A program made the translations under genes and the position numbers. A stretch of 64,000 nt of DNA from Thermoflexus hugenholtzii JAD2 (GTDB lineage: Bacteria; Chloroflexota; Anaerolineae; J036; Brachytrichaceae), in NCBI GenBank assembly GCA_945877855.1, contig CAMDWA010000004.1, positions 1-64,000 of the forward strand, read 5' to 3'. Every line of letters starts with the position of its first letter. Position 1 is the first letter of the stretch. Positions 24,328-33,609 of the stretch are shown here, piece after piece. Under the pieces are notes generated by a model, which searched no databases, had not been told where the DNA came from, and saw nothing but the letters and a program-made list of their open reading frames with translations.

Positions 24328-25661
24328 CAATCACGGCTCGCCAGTTTTTTAAATGCCCATCCGCTATCTTTGACAGTGCGTTTTTGAGTCGCATAATCGA
24401 CATGCACAATGCCAAACCATTGCTGATAGCCTTTTGCCCATTCAAAATTATCCATCAGCGACCATGCAAAATAACCACGCACATCGGCCCCTTTTTGAAT
24501 GGCTTGGTGTGTGGCTGCGACATGCCCCAACAAATAGGCGGTTCGGCGTTCGTCATGAATGCGCGATGTGCCATCGGTGCTCACCAATTGATCGGCAAAT
24601 GACGACCCGTTTTCGGTCACATACATTGGCACTTTGCCGCGTGTTTCTTGATGCAGGCGCATTAATAAGCTATGAAGCCCCTCTGGGGCCACTTCCCAAT
24701 CCATCAAGGTGTGTTCGGCTGATTGGTTTCGCACACGCACTGGCTGGCCGTTTTGCAAACGATATCGCCCGACGGTATAGTTGTTAATTCCTAAAAAGTC
24801 GTTGTGTTGGGCGATTAACGCCATGTCGCCGGGTTGAATATTGGGGGCATCCGTGCCGCTTTGGGCCATTAATTCAGGTGAATAGTAGCCACGAAAGACC
24901 GGATAAGTGAACCAGCCGTGAAATGGGTCTTGTACATCGGCCAACCGTGCTGCTTCGACATCGTCGGGGTTGTTGGCATCGAAGGGCAAGCACGGCTCAT
25001 AATTGAGCACAATGCCGACTTTGGCTGGCTGGCTGGCGCAGGCCCGCACCGCTTGCATGGCTCGCCCGTGCGCCAACAAGGTATGGTGCGCCGCTTGACG
25101 GGCCAATTTGCCATTACGCAGACCGGGCGCATGTTCGCCAATTTCGTGGCTGAGGAAGGACACACACCAAGGCTCATTAATCGTCATCCATTGGGTGACG
25201 CGATCTCCCAATGTGCGGGCCATGAGCGCGGCATAATCGGCAAACCATTCGGCGATATCGCGGTTCGCCCAGCCGCCGCGATATTGCAGAGCGCTGGGTA
25301 GATCCCAATGGTAAAGCGTGGCATATGGCTCGATACCGGCTTCGAGCAAGCCGTCCACCAGCTTGTCGTAAAAATCCAGCCCGCGCCGTTCGACACGGCC
25401 TGTGCCATCGGGCAATACACGAGGCCACGCGATGCTAAATCGGTAAGCATTGGCGTTGAGCGATTTGATCAGCTTAATATCATCTTGCCAAAGATGATAA
25501 TGATCGCAGGCCACAGCGCCGTTGCTGCCATCGATGATCTTGCCGGGGGTGTCACAAAAATCATCCCAGATACTGCGCCCACGCCCGTCTTCATTCACGG
25601 CCCCTTCGATCTGATACGATGAGGTGGCAACACCCCATGTGAAATTATTTGGAAACGTCAT
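24327..25661 (-). CDS. GH1 beta-glucosidase
   Basis: A 444-residue retaining glycosidase of family GH1, cytoplasmic, probably splitting cellobiose or other short beta-glucosides. The acid/base Glu is in TINEPW (about residue 163) and the nucleophile Glu in YVTENG (about 350); the N-terminal FTWGVATSSYQIEG and the aglycone-side SLMDNFEWAKGY are typical. The gene overlaps the upstream GH32 gene by about 17 nt and the downstream trehalase gene by 3 nt, so it is translated as part of the operon. A beta-specific enzyme among alpha-glucoside genes suggests the transporter or operon serves several disaccharides. Confidence 0.93.
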   Translation of the reverse strand: MTFPNNFTWGVATSSYQIEGAVNEDGRGRSIWDDFCDTPGKIIDGSNGAVACDHYHLWQDDIKLIKSLNANAYRFSIAWPRVLPDGTGRVERRGLDFYDKLVDGLLEAGIEPYATLYHWDLPSALQYRGGWANRDIAEWFADYAALMARTLGDRVTQWMTINEPWCVSFLSHEIGEHAPGLRNGKLARQAAHHTLLAHGRAMQAVRACASQPAKVGIVLNYEPCLPFDANNPDDVEAARLADVQDPFHGWFTYPVFRGYYSPELMAQSGTDAPNIQPGDMALIAQHNDFLGINNYTVGRYRLQNGQPVRVRNQSAEHTLMDWEVAPEGLHSLLMRLHQETRGKVPMYVTENGSSFADQLVSTDGTSRIHDERRTAYLLGHVAATHQAIQKGADVRGYFAWSLMDNFEWAKGYQQWFGIVHVDYATQKRTVKDSGWAFKKLASRD

Positions 25662-27096
25662 CATTTGTTGGTGATTCTCCCACTGTATTTTTCATTGACC
25701 ATATCTCACATTTTTGCAGAAAAACAGACCCTCGGTTGCAATGAATCGTGATGTTTTTGCTATCTTCGCGCAGCGGGTAAATGCGCCCACTTAAACATGT
25801 GCCTTGGTTCGCATACACCTCGACCACCGAAACATCGATAAAAATACGCAATTTCAATGTCTCGCCTTGTGCCAAAAGCATTGGCGAGGCATTGGCTTGC
25901 CCGCTGGCGCTATTTTGGCGTGAATGGGTTGTGTCTAACCATAAACTTTGATGGACATGATCATACGAGATGCTCGTGCGTTCTTCTTTATTGGGCGAAT
26001 GACAGACGGTCACCATAATTTGCCCTGCGTCACCGGGGGCAATTTCGAGATTGATTTCGCAGCAATTTGATTGCACGGGCAAAGTGACTGGCTGTTGGTC
26101 GTGAATGGCTTGCGGCGCGGATTGATGGACTTCGCCGCGCAATAGCTCAACTTCAGTTGCGGGTTGGCTGATAATTTTTTTGCCATCGGCAGAAAGTGAC
26201 AATACGCGTGGCAAAGTCATTACGCCATTCCAAGTATCGGCGCTTTGCTCGTGGCTGGGGCGTGATTCGCGCAGCCAGCCAATCATGATGCGTCGCCCAT
26301 CCTCAGCCGTAAACGATTGTGGCGCCCACATGGCTGTGCCATAGTCGAGTATGCCTTGGGCATGGGGCGTGAGCTGATTGTTGCGCCATTCACCCAAAAC
26401 GTAATGCACTTGGTTGAGTGGAATGGGCGAAATACATAAAGCCATGTTAGGGGCTTGGTTGGGGTGGGGCAGGCTAAAAAAATCGGGGCATTCCCACATT
26501 GTGCCGCTATTGTGGCCGGCGTTTGGCAAATCATTGCTTTGCAGTGCAATGCCAACATAATCCCACTCAAGCAAATTGGCCGAAGTGTAATGAAAAACAC
26601 AACCGCCTTGCCCACGAATGCCGCTGCCGATCAATTGATGCCATTGTCCATTTTCTTTCCATACAGTGTGATCACGAAACCCAACAATGTTGAGGTGGCT
26701 GGGAGGCTGAATGATAGGATTAAGCGGATATTTTTGCCATGTTTGCAAATTGGCATCGCCAAAGGCCAAAGCTGGCACTTGTGGTGTGTAGTTGGGCGCG
26801 GCTACACCCGTGTAAATGATGGTAGGCGTGCCATCATCGGCGATCACACAGCACCCGCTAAACACCCCACCAGCATCATAGGCGCTTTTGTCGTCTGAGG
26901 GTGCGAGCGCAATGGGGTGATGTTGCCAGTGTATTAAATCGTGGCTGGTGGCGTGCCCCCAGTGCATATTGGCCCATACACTGCTATAAGGGTTATGCTG
27001 GTAAAACAGATGATACACGCCATTGTGCTGAATCAAGCCATTGGGGTCATTGAGCCAGCCTTTGGGCGCGGTAAAGTGGTAGCGTGGGCGATACAT
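25645..27096 (-). CDS. GH32 beta-fructofuranosidase (invertase or sucrose-6-phosphate hydrolase type)
   Basis: A 483-residue GH32 enzyme releasing fructose from sucrose or short fructans. The nucleophile is Asp17 in WLNDPNG, the acid/base Glu is in WECPDFF, and the RDP motif is read as FRDH, a variant also known in this family. A beta-sandwich C-terminal domain ends with DVSVVEVYANQG. ATG 27096 (MYRPRYHF) is the natural start; an in-frame extension to 27285 would translate the GTAATTC heptamers and is rejected. No signal peptide, so it acts after uptake. Phosphorylated sucrose is unlikely as substrate because import here is by ABC transport, not PTS. Confidence 0.92.
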   Translation of the reverse strand: MYRPRYHFTAPKGWLNDPNGLIQHNGVYHLFYQHNPYSSVWANMHWGHATSHDLIHWQHHPIALAPSDDKSAYDAGGVFSGCCVIADDGTPTIIYTGVAAPNYTPQVPALAFGDANLQTWQKYPLNPIIQPPSHLNIVGFRDHTVWKENGQWHQLIGSGIRGQGGCVFHYTSANLLEWDYVGIALQSNDLPNAGHNSGTMWECPDFFSLPHPNQAPNMALCISPIPLNQVHYVLGEWRNNQLTPHAQGILDYGTAMWAPQSFTAEDGRRIMIGWLRESRPSHEQSADTWNGVMTLPRVLSLSADGKKIISQPATEVELLRGEVHQSAPQAIHDQQPVTLPVQSNCCEINLEIAPGDAGQIMVTVCHSPNKEERTSISYDHVHQSLWLDTTHSRQNSASGQANASPMLLAQGETLKLRIFIDVSVVEVYANQGTCLSGRIYPLREDSKNITIHCNRGSVFLQKCEIWSMKNTVGESPTNDDVSK

Positions 27097-27100
27097 AATT

Positions 27101-27168
27101 GAATTACGAATTACGAATGAGATCGCAAGTTCCCAAATTCGTAATTCGTAATTTGTAATTCGTAATTG
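27101..27168. repeat. Facing GAATTAC / GTAATTC heptamer arrays
   Basis: GAATTAC x2 and GAATGAG at 27101-27121 face GTAATTC, GTAATTT, GTAATTC, GTAATTG at 27141-27168. The arrays are reverse complements and fill the 74-nt gap between the permease and GH32 genes, so they could weaken or stabilise the operon mRNA at this junction. Confidence 0.85.
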
Positions 27169-27170
27169 TA

Positions 27171-28268
27171 TTAGCCTTTGACGCTGCCTGCGAGGAGGCC
27201 GCGAATGAAATAACGTTGCATTGAGAAGAACACGATCAGCGGCACAAGCATGGTGACAAAGGCCCCTGCCGTCAGGTAATGCCAATCTTGCCCACGTGAG
27301 CCAATCATATCGGTGAGGCGGGCTGTCATGACACGCAGGTTGCCGCTGGGGCCAAGGAATATGAGGCTGACGAGGAAGTCATTCCACACCCAAATGAATT
27401 GGAAGATGGCGAATGATGCCAAGGCTGGCACGCTGAGTGGCAGAACCAATCGCGTAAAAGTAGTGAAATGAGATGCGCCGTCAATGTAGGCAGCTTCCAT
27501 CGTTTCACGCGGGAGCTGCGAAATGTAGTTGTAGAGCAAATAAGTGGCGAGCGGCAAGCCGAAGGTGACGTGGGCTAACCACACCGCCAAATACGATCCG
27601 TTGATTTCGAGCCTAGCGAAGTCGCGCAGAATGGGAACCATGGCCACTTGCAGTGGCACAACCAACAATGCGACAACGGCGACGAACAAAATTTTGCGTC
27701 CGATGAAGTTCATCCATGAGAAGGCATAGGCCGCAAAGGCAGCGATGAGGATGGGCAAAATGGTAGACGGAATAGCGACGACGGCAGTGTTAATCATCGA
27801 AGGGCCAATGTCGTTGCCTTGGATTTGACGTGATGTGCCGTCTGCTTGCTTTTCTTGGAATTGATCGCCCAAGATCACAGCGCGATAGTTGTCGAGTGTG
27901 AAGCGGGTGTCCATTGTCCAGCGCTGTTCTTCGACAAAAATGGTGCCGAGGCGACGATTGCCTTCCCATTTTAGGCGTTTGCCGTTGGCTTCGACACCCG
28001 CTCGGAATTGTTCGAAGGTGGCGCTCACGCCTTCAATGGTGATGGGTTTGTCGGGGTCTGTGCCAGTCGGCGCGGGCATTTCGCTTATTTTTACCCATGC
28101 CTGATGAGGCAAGATATACCACCAACCACTTTCGGCAATGGCACGACTGGTGCGGAATGAGGATACCAACAACCCAATCGTAGGCAAAATCCATAGAAAG
28201 CAAATGAGTGCTAACGAGATGTTTACGATCAAACTCGAAGTGCGTTTGTTGCGTGAATAAGATTTCAT
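27171..28268 (-). CDS. aglG: Alpha-glucoside ABC transporter permease, AglG-like
   Basis: A 365-residue inner-membrane permease of the MalG type. The permease-ATPase contact loop is visible as EAAYIDGASHFTTFTRLVLPL. Between the first membrane helix (about 15-35) and the second (near 155) is a large extracytoplasmic insert of about 110 residues (SGWWYILPHQAW at its start), the feature that marks AglG-type permeases. ATG 28268 is supported by a strong Shine-Dalgarno (CAGGAG, 5 nt spacing). It partners the permease directly upstream and the AglE-like binding protein. No ATPase gene lies in the operon, so a shared MsiK/MalK-type ATPase must be encoded elsewhere. Confidence 0.88.
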   Translation of the reverse strand: MKSYSRNKRTSSLIVNISLALICFLWILPTIGLLVSSFRTSRAIAESGWWYILPHQAWVKISEMPAPTGTDPDKPITIEGVSATFEQFRAGVEANGKRLKWEGNRRLGTIFVEEQRWTMDTRFTLDNYRAVILGDQFQEKQADGTSRQIQGNDIGPSMINTAVVAIPSTILPILIAAFAAYAFSWMNFIGRKILFVAVVALLVVPLQVAMVPILRDFARLEINGSYLAVWLAHVTFGLPLATYLLYNYISQLPRETMEAAYIDGASHFTTFTRLVLPLSVPALASFAIFQFIWVWNDFLVSLIFLGPSGNLRVMTARLTDMIGSRGQDWHYLTAGAFVTMLVPLIVFFSMQRYFIRGLLAGSVKG

Positions 28269-28280
28269 GTTGCTCCTGAT

Positions 28281-29426
28281 TTATTTGCGATTTTGGGCCA
28301 ACTGACGAAGGTTATAGGCCATGACTGGAATAACCGCGATGAGCAAAAGGGTAGCAATTGCTGCGCCCCAGCCAATGTTGCGATTGGCGAAAAGCTGGCG
28401 GTAAAACTGCGTGCCGATCACCTCAGTGCTAAATTGCCCGCCGGTCATGCCCATGACCAAATCGAAAATCTTGAGCATGAAAATGATGATCGTAGTGGTG
28501 ACGGTGACGATGGTACCCCAAATATAGGGCAGCAAAATGTTGAAAAAGATGCGCAATTCAGTGGCGCCATCGATGCGCCCAGCTTCAAGCAATTCTTCTG
28601 GCACGCCTTTCAAGGCTGCCGAGAAAATCACCATGCAAAAGCCAGTTTGCATCCAAACCACCACGATAATGAGCCATAAGTTATTCCAAGGCTGGTTATA
28701 TTGCAGCCAAGCCTGTGGCTCGCCACCCAATGTGGTGACGATGGCATTTAGCAAGCCAATTTGGTTTGAACCCTCTGGCGCATAATAGTAGATGAAACGA
28801 AAGATAACGGCTGCGCCGACGAAGGAAATGGCCATTGGCATAAATACAATGGCGCGGGCGACGGTTTCAAATTTGCTGCGATCCGCTAGTGTCGCAATCA
28901 GCAGCCCCAATGAAACGCAAAAGAATGTGCCTAACACAATCCATAAAATTGTGTTGCGAAATGAATCCCACATATCTGACACAGTAAAGGTGTCGATATA
29001 ATTTTGCAGACCGACAAAGATTTCGCCATCGCGATCATAAAAACTAAGTATCACGGTGCGAATGGTTGGAATGATGTAAAGAAAGATTAACAGCACTGCC
29101 ATTGGTCCAACAAAGACATAGGGCAATAACCAGCGTTTGGGTGTTTCAGGCAATTCCTCAACCACCCCATTTGCGGCCCAAAATAGTGCGGCCATCCCAC
29201 CGACCCCTAGCAAAATGGCAAAAATACCGTTGATGAGCTTGCCAGCCGGGGTTGCGTTGTCAAATACGCTTTGGGCGAATTTTGCGAGTGCATCAGTGCG
29301 TTCGGGCACGGCCTGCGCTCTTAGCAAATCGAAACCGATATAGAGTGCGGCGATGACGATCGCCAGCATAATTAGCGCGGTAAAAAGTCGAGTGGGACGA
29401 AACCCATAGCTGCTAGTGGTGCTCAT
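28281..29426 (-). CDS. aglF: Alpha-glucoside ABC transporter permease, AglF-like
   Basis: A 381-residue MalF-type inner-membrane permease. Hydrophobic segments begin near LFTALIMLAIVIAALYI, with FVGPMAVLLIFLYIIPTIRT and later helices as in AglF proteins. The coupling loop is LLEAGRIDGATELRIFFNILLP. ATG 29426 (MSTTSSYGF) is taken; an upstream in-frame start at 29474 would add 16 polar residues. The next gene begins 12 nt after its stop. It forms the heterodimeric channel with the AglG-like protein. Confidence 0.88.
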   Translation of the reverse strand: MSTTSSYGFRPTRLFTALIMLAIVIAALYIGFDLLRAQAVPERTDALAKFAQSVFDNATPAGKLINGIFAILLGVGGMAALFWAANGVVEELPETPKRWLLPYVFVGPMAVLLIFLYIIPTIRTVILSFYDRDGEIFVGLQNYIDTFTVSDMWDSFRNTILWIVLGTFFCVSLGLLIATLADRSKFETVARAIVFMPMAISFVGAAVIFRFIYYYAPEGSNQIGLLNAIVTTLGGEPQAWLQYNQPWNNLWLIIVVVWMQTGFCMVIFSAALKGVPEELLEAGRIDGATELRIFFNILLPYIWGTIVTVTTTIIIFMLKIFDLVMGMTGGQFSTEVIGTQFYRQLFANRNIGWGAAIATLLLIAVIPVMAYNLRQLAQNRK

Positions 29427-29478
29427 AGGAATGGGGGGATATGAATTGGGCGACTCTGATGAGCCGCCCAACACTGTG

Positions 29479-29555
29479 ATTAGTTGATTAAGGGGTTAAT
29501 TGACCATTCGTGACTTGTGAGTCATAAATCAACCAATCAACCAATCATCTAATCA
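29479..29555. repeat. Facing arrays with AATCAACC 8-mers between aglE and aglF
   Basis: AATCAACC, AATCAACC, AATCATCT, AATCAACC (8-nt period) occupies about 29527-29558 and faces the complementary-sense GATTAGTTGATTAAGG at 29479-29494. It fills the 160-nt gap between the binding-protein and permease genes, a place where operons of this kind often have an RNA structure that lowers downstream expression. Confidence 0.75.
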
Positions 29556-29586
29556 ACCATATAAACATCTACGTAAGTAGTACGTT

Positions 29587-32319
29587 TTACTTCTTCGGCC
29601 AGCTCTTGTCCACTTCGTCAGCAAACTGATCGAGGGTGAGTTTGCCGGTCACATAGTCGGTGCCGAGCTTCCAGAAGCTGCCTGCGCCAACTTCGCCGGG
29701 CATCAGGTCTGATGCGTCGAAGCGCACGGCGGTTGCACCTTGGATGATGCTACCAATCTTGGCTTCAACTTTGCTGCCATACATTTCTGGCTTGGCATCG
29801 TTATGCGGGCTGATCGCGCCACCTTGCTTGAGCCAACCCTTAAGATGTTCGGCGCTGGTCATGTATTGCATCACGGCGCGAACTTCGGGGCGGTCGTTGA
29901 ACATCGCCATGATGTCACCAGCGACGAGCACTGGGCTGCCATACTTGGTATCCAAGCCGGGCATATAGAAGAAGTCGTAGTCGGCTTCCTTCACATCCTT
30001 GGGGAAGAAGGCGGTGATGAAGTTGCCTTGCTTGTGCAACCAGCACTTGGGTGCGGGCTTGTCAAACATGGCCTTGGGGGCATCGCCGAAGCTGGTTACA
30101 GCAATATTCTTGCGACCGCCGAGCACATTCTTGTCGTCGAACCAAATCTTGGCGACTTCGCCGACGGCTTTCTTCACTTCGGGGCTGTTGAACTTGAGTT
30201 CATTCTTCACCCACTTGTCATAGTTTTCTGGGGTGGTGGTGCGCAGCATCATTTCTTCGACCCAGTCGGTGAAGGCCCAGCCAGTGGCTGCGCCAGATTC
30301 GATACCAACACACCAAGGGGCATCGCCGTCTTTCTTGATCTGCTCTTGTAACTTAACCAATTCATCCCAAGTGGTTGGAACCTTATATCCAGCCTTGTCG
30401 AAGGCGGCCTTTGGATACCATACCAAGCTCTTGCCGTTTACACGTTCCCACACGCCAGCCATGACTGGCTTGCCATCTTTGCCGGGCATGGTTGCCATAT
30501 CGAGCCAAGCCTTGCCGTAGTTCTTCTTAATCCAATCTTGGTTGAGCACGTTGTTGAGGTCAACCACCTTGCCTTGGGCGACGAAGCGGGCCAAGAAGCC
30601 GGGTTGTGGGAAGTCGGCGATGTCTGGGGCTTTGCCCGAATCGACCGCGATGTTGATTGACTTCTCGAATTCCTTGGTGCCGATGTATTCGATCACCATG
30701 CCGGTCTTGTCGGCGAATTCTTTCATGGTGTTGTTGAAGCGCACGGCATCTTCGCCCGAGAATGCGCCGTCAATCACCACTTTCTTGCCCTTATATTCGC
30801 CCTTGAGCGCGGCATCATATTCTTTGCCCAAGCTTGCGGCACCAGCTGCACCCGATGATTTCGGCCAGCTCTTGTCCACATCGGCGGCAAATTGATCAAT
30901 CGTGAGTTTGCCAGTCACATAGTCGGTGCCGAGCTTCCAGAAGCTGCCTGCGCCAACTTCACCGGGCATCAAGTCTGATGCGTCGAAGCGCACGGTGCTG
31001 GCTTTCTGGATGATGCTACCAATCTTGGCTTCCACTTGGCTGCCATACATTTCTGGCTTGGCATCGTTGTGTGGGCTGATTGCGCCACCTTGCTTGAGCC
31101 AAGTCTTGAGGTTTTCGGCAGTGGTCATGGCTTGCATCACGGCGCGAACTTCGGGGCGGTCGTTGAACATCGCCATGATGTCACCAGCGACGAGCACTGG
31201 GCTACCATAGGCTGGGTCTAGACCGGGCATATAGAAGAAGTCGTAGTCGGCTTCCTTCACATCCTTGGGGAAGAAGGCGGTGATGAAGTTGCCTTGCTTG
31301 TGCAACCAGCACTTGGGTGCGGGCTTGTCAAACATGGGCTTGGGCGCATCGCCGAAGCTGGTTACGGCAATATTCTTGCGGCCACCGAGCACGTTCTTGT
31401 CGTCGAACCAAATCTTGGCGACTTCGCCGACGGCTTTCTTCACTTCGGGGCTGTCGAACTTGAGTTCATTCTTCACCCACTTGTCATAGTTTTCTGGGGT
31501 GGTGGTGCGCAGCATCATTTCTTCGACCCAGTCGGTGAAGGCCCAGCCAGTGGCTGCGCCAGATTCGATACCAATGCACCAAGGGGCGTCGCCGTCTTTC
31601 TTAATTTGCTCTTGCAAAGCGACCAATTCGGTCCAAGTGGTTGGAACCTTATAGCCAGCCTTGTCGAAGGCGGCCTTTGGATACCACACCAAGCTCTTGC
31701 CGTTCACACGTTGCCACACACCGCTCAATTGCGCCTTGCCATCTTTATTGGTCATGGTGGCCATGTCAAGCCAGCTCTTGCCATAATTCTTCTTCAAGAA
31801 TTCGGCATCAAGTTTGTCGCTTAGGTCAACTACTTTGCCTTGGGCAACGAAGCGGGCCATAAAGCCGGGTTGTGGGAAGTCGGCGATGTCTGGGGCCTTG
31901 CCTGAGTCAACCGAAATGTTGATCGACTTTTCAAATTCCTTGGTGCCGATGTACTCGACGGTGATGCCAGACTTGTCGGAGAAATCCTTCATAGCGGCAT
32001 TAAAGCGCACGGCATCTTCGCCCGAGAATGCGCCATCAACAACGACTTTCTTGCCCTTATATTCGCCTTTTAACGCGGCATCATATTCTGCGCCGGGGCT
32101 GCTGCCAGCAACACGGGGTACGGCGGTTGGCTTGGGCACATCGGTTGGTTTGGGCGCTGCAGTTGGGGCTGGCGCTTGGGTGGGGGCGGGCACTGCCGTT
32201 GCGGCAGGCTTCGGGGCCTCGGTCGGCTTTGGTGGGGCCGCCGTTGGGGTGGGTGATGCACATGCGGCCATCAAGGTCGCGCCTGCAATCATCCAGCTCA
32301 GGGATTTATAGTTTTTCAT
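29587..32319 (-). CDS. aglE: AglE-like alpha-glucoside binding lipoprotein with two tandem binding domains
   Basis: A 910-residue lipoprotein: signal peptide with lipobox near LMAACAS, Pro/Ala/Thr/Lys linker to about residue 72, then two consecutive family-1 binding domains of about 410 residues each. Both copies contain AFSGEDAVRF, IADFPQPGF, WYPKAAFDKAGYKVPTTW, ESGAATGWAFTDWVEEMM and LMPGEVGAGSFWKLGTDY, which follow AglE-type alpha-glucoside binding proteins. A short SSGAAGAASLG linker joins the copies. Ordinary members have one domain, so this is a recent in-frame duplication with a period of 1266 nt (422 codons). It heads the transport operon below the LacI gene. Predicted ligands: sucrose, trehalose or maltose. 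Confidence 0.92.
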   Translation of the reverse strand: MKNYKSLSWMIAGATLMAACASPTPTAAPPKPTEAPKPAATAVPAPTQAPAPTAAPKPTDVPKPTAVPRVAGSSPGAEYDAALKGEYKGKKVVVDGAFSGEDAVRFNAAMKDFSDKSGITVEYIGTKEFEKSINISVDSGKAPDIADFPQPGFMARFVAQGKVVDLSDKLDAEFLKKNYGKSWLDMATMTNKDGKAQLSGVWQRVNGKSLVWYPKAAFDKAGYKVPTTWTELVALQEQIKKDGDAPWCIGIESGAATGWAFTDWVEEMMLRTTTPENYDKWVKNELKFDSPEVKKAVGEVAKIWFDDKNVLGGRKNIAVTSFGDAPKPMFDKPAPKCWLHKQGNFITAFFPKDVKEADYDFFYMPGLDPAYGSPVLVAGDIMAMFNDRPEVRAVMQAMTTAENLKTWLKQGGAISPHNDAKPEMYGSQVEAKIGSIIQKASTVRFDASDLMPGEVGAGSFWKLGTDYVTGKLTIDQFAADVDKSWPKSSGAAGAASLGKEYDAALKGEYKGKKVVIDGAFSGEDAVRFNNTMKEFADKTGMVIEYIGTKEFEKSINIAVDSGKAPDIADFPQPGFLARFVAQGKVVDLNNVLNQDWIKKNYGKAWLDMATMPGKDGKPVMAGVWERVNGKSLVWYPKAAFDKAGYKVPTTWDELVKLQEQIKKDGDAPWCVGIESGAATGWAFTDWVEEMMLRTTTPENYDKWVKNELKFNSPEVKKAVGEVAKIWFDDKNVLGGRKNIAVTSFGDAPKAMFDKPAPKCWLHKQGNFITAFFPKDVKEADYDFFYMPGLDTKYGSPVLVAGDIMAMFNDRPEVRAVMQYMTSAEHLKGWLKQGGAISPHNDAKPEMYGSKVEAKIGSIIQGATAVRFDASDLMPGEVGAGSFWKLGTDYVTGKLTLDQFADEVDKSWPKK
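29594..32089. repeat. 1266-nt-period tandem duplication within aglE
   Basis: Two units of about 1230 nt (29594-30823 and 30860-32089) are nearly identical over long stretches. Differences are clustered, for example the segment before KKNYGK (DLSDKLDAEF versus DLNNVLNQDW) and the stretch before RVNGKSLVWYP, which suggests divergence followed by partial gene conversion. Confidence 0.92.
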
Positions 32320-32473
32320 TATCCTTCTTCGTCCTATTTTTTGCTTTTAGCGCATCGCGTTTTGCGATTTGCTTTTGACTTTATTGGTTGCTTTGCTCAT
32401 TTTATTTCTGATTGAGTAAGAACCAATGAACCAACAATAATTTTTTGCTTGTGCAAAATTAACTGAAACTTGC

Positions 32474-33604
32474 TCAAATAACAGGGTGTTGCCGATCTAG
32501 TGAATGTGCTGTGCTGGCACGCAAAACCAAATCGACTGGCACTTTTTCGTGAATGACCTTTTCGGCATCGTCATCAATGAATGATTGATGCGACAGGCTG
32601 CTGTTTTCTTTTTTGCTTTCGGTGCTTAATATACTTAAGGTCTCTAATAATAAGGTTGCGCCGCGTTCGCCAGATAACCGTAATGATTGATTAATGGTTG
32701 TCAGGCTTAGGTGTTCCGCCAATTCAATATCGTCGTAGCCGACGACAGATAAATCTTCAGGCACACGCAAGCCCATTGAGCGGGCGGCTTGCATCACCCC
32801 CATTGCTTGAAAATCGCTAGCGGCAAAAATAGCCGTTGGTGGGCGATTACTACGCATGAGTTGTAACGTAAATGCTTTAACGGTGTTGCCATTTTTTGAG
32901 CCAATGGCAAAATTATTGTCAACGCAAACATAGTCATCTTTAAATGCAATATTGGCGTTTTGTAATGCTTGTTTATAGCCTTTGAGCCTGCGTGCCGATG
33001 AAGTCGCCTCAAAATTAAGGGTATCTTTGAGTGGGCCACCTATAAATGCAATTTTGTTATGTCCCAATTCAATCAAGTGGTTTACGGCTTTGGCTGCGCC
33101 TTCTTCGCTGTTTTCGCTAATGGAATGAAACTGTGGGTGATGGCTATCAACCAACACCACCGGCAAATTAAAGCGTTTAAGCGCATTGACATCATTGTCG
33201 TTCGGTGTCATCGACACAACAATTACACCGTCACAACGGTCTGGGCGGGGTACCTCATTAAAATATTGGGCACGACGGCGGGCCGATTCAACATTGTAAA
33301 CAATGAGGTCGTAATCGCTATCTTCGAACACGCCCACAATCCCGCGTAAGCGCTCGACGAAGGAAGGGCGTGTGAAAAACGGCACAATACAGGCAATGGT
33401 GAATGTTTTGCCCCATGAAAGCTTGCGGGCATTGGGGCTTGGCACAAAATTTAACTCATCGATTGCTGTTTGCACGATCTTGCGGGTGCTATCACTCACG
33501 GGGGCCGTGTTATTAAGCACTCGGCTGACTGTTGCCGTAGCTACGCCCGCACGTTTTGCAACATCATGGATGGTGGTAATTTGGGCTGTAGCAGTATTTT
33601 TCAT
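32474..33604 (-). CDS. LacI family transcriptional regulator
   Basis: A 376-residue repressor. The helix-turn-helix and hinge helix are at the N-terminus (TTIHDVAKRAGVATATVSRV, then VSDSTRKIVQTAIDELNFVPS), followed by a periplasmic-binding-type sugar-sensing domain. ATG 33604 is chosen because family proteins begin a few residues before the HTH; the upstream frame to 33655 would translate its own operator. Two tandem palindromes containing GAAA-CG-GGTTTC-like half-sites lie directly before the start, suggesting autoregulation. Gene order places it as regulator of the alpha-glucoside operon (aglEFG, GH32, GH1, trehalase, cupin, amylosucrase). Confidence 0.93.
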   Translation of the reverse strand: MKNTATAQITTIHDVAKRAGVATATVSRVLNNTAPVSDSTRKIVQTAIDELNFVPSPNARKLSWGKTFTIACIVPFFTRPSFVERLRGIVGVFEDSDYDLIVYNVESARRRAQYFNEVPRPDRCDGVIVVSMTPNDNDVNALKRFNLPVVLVDSHHPQFHSISENSEEGAAKAVNHLIELGHNKIAFIGGPLKDTLNFEATSSARRLKGYKQALQNANIAFKDDYVCVDNNFAIGSKNGNTVKAFTLQLMRSNRPPTAIFAASDFQAMGVMQAARSMGLRVPEDLSVVGYDDIELAEHLSLTTINQSLRLSGERGATLLLETLSILSTESKKENSSLSHQSFIDDDAEKVIHEKVPVDLVLRASTAHSLDRQHPVI

Positions 33605-33609
33605 GCAAT

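Noticed and set aside
27097-27285. N-terminal extension of the GH32 enzyme
   Set aside because: The extension translates GTAATTC heptamers and part of the permease gene. The family N-terminus starts at ATG 27096.
29740-31824. Long plus-strand frames (up to 203 codons) opposite aglE
   Set aside because: They are antisense shadows of the duplicated binding-protein gene. They occur at the same offset in both copies and have no family features.
29594-32089. Duplication as a pure assembly error
   Set aside because: The two copies differ in several clustered blocks and are joined by a specific linker, which a collapse or stitch error would not create. Long reads would still be decisive.
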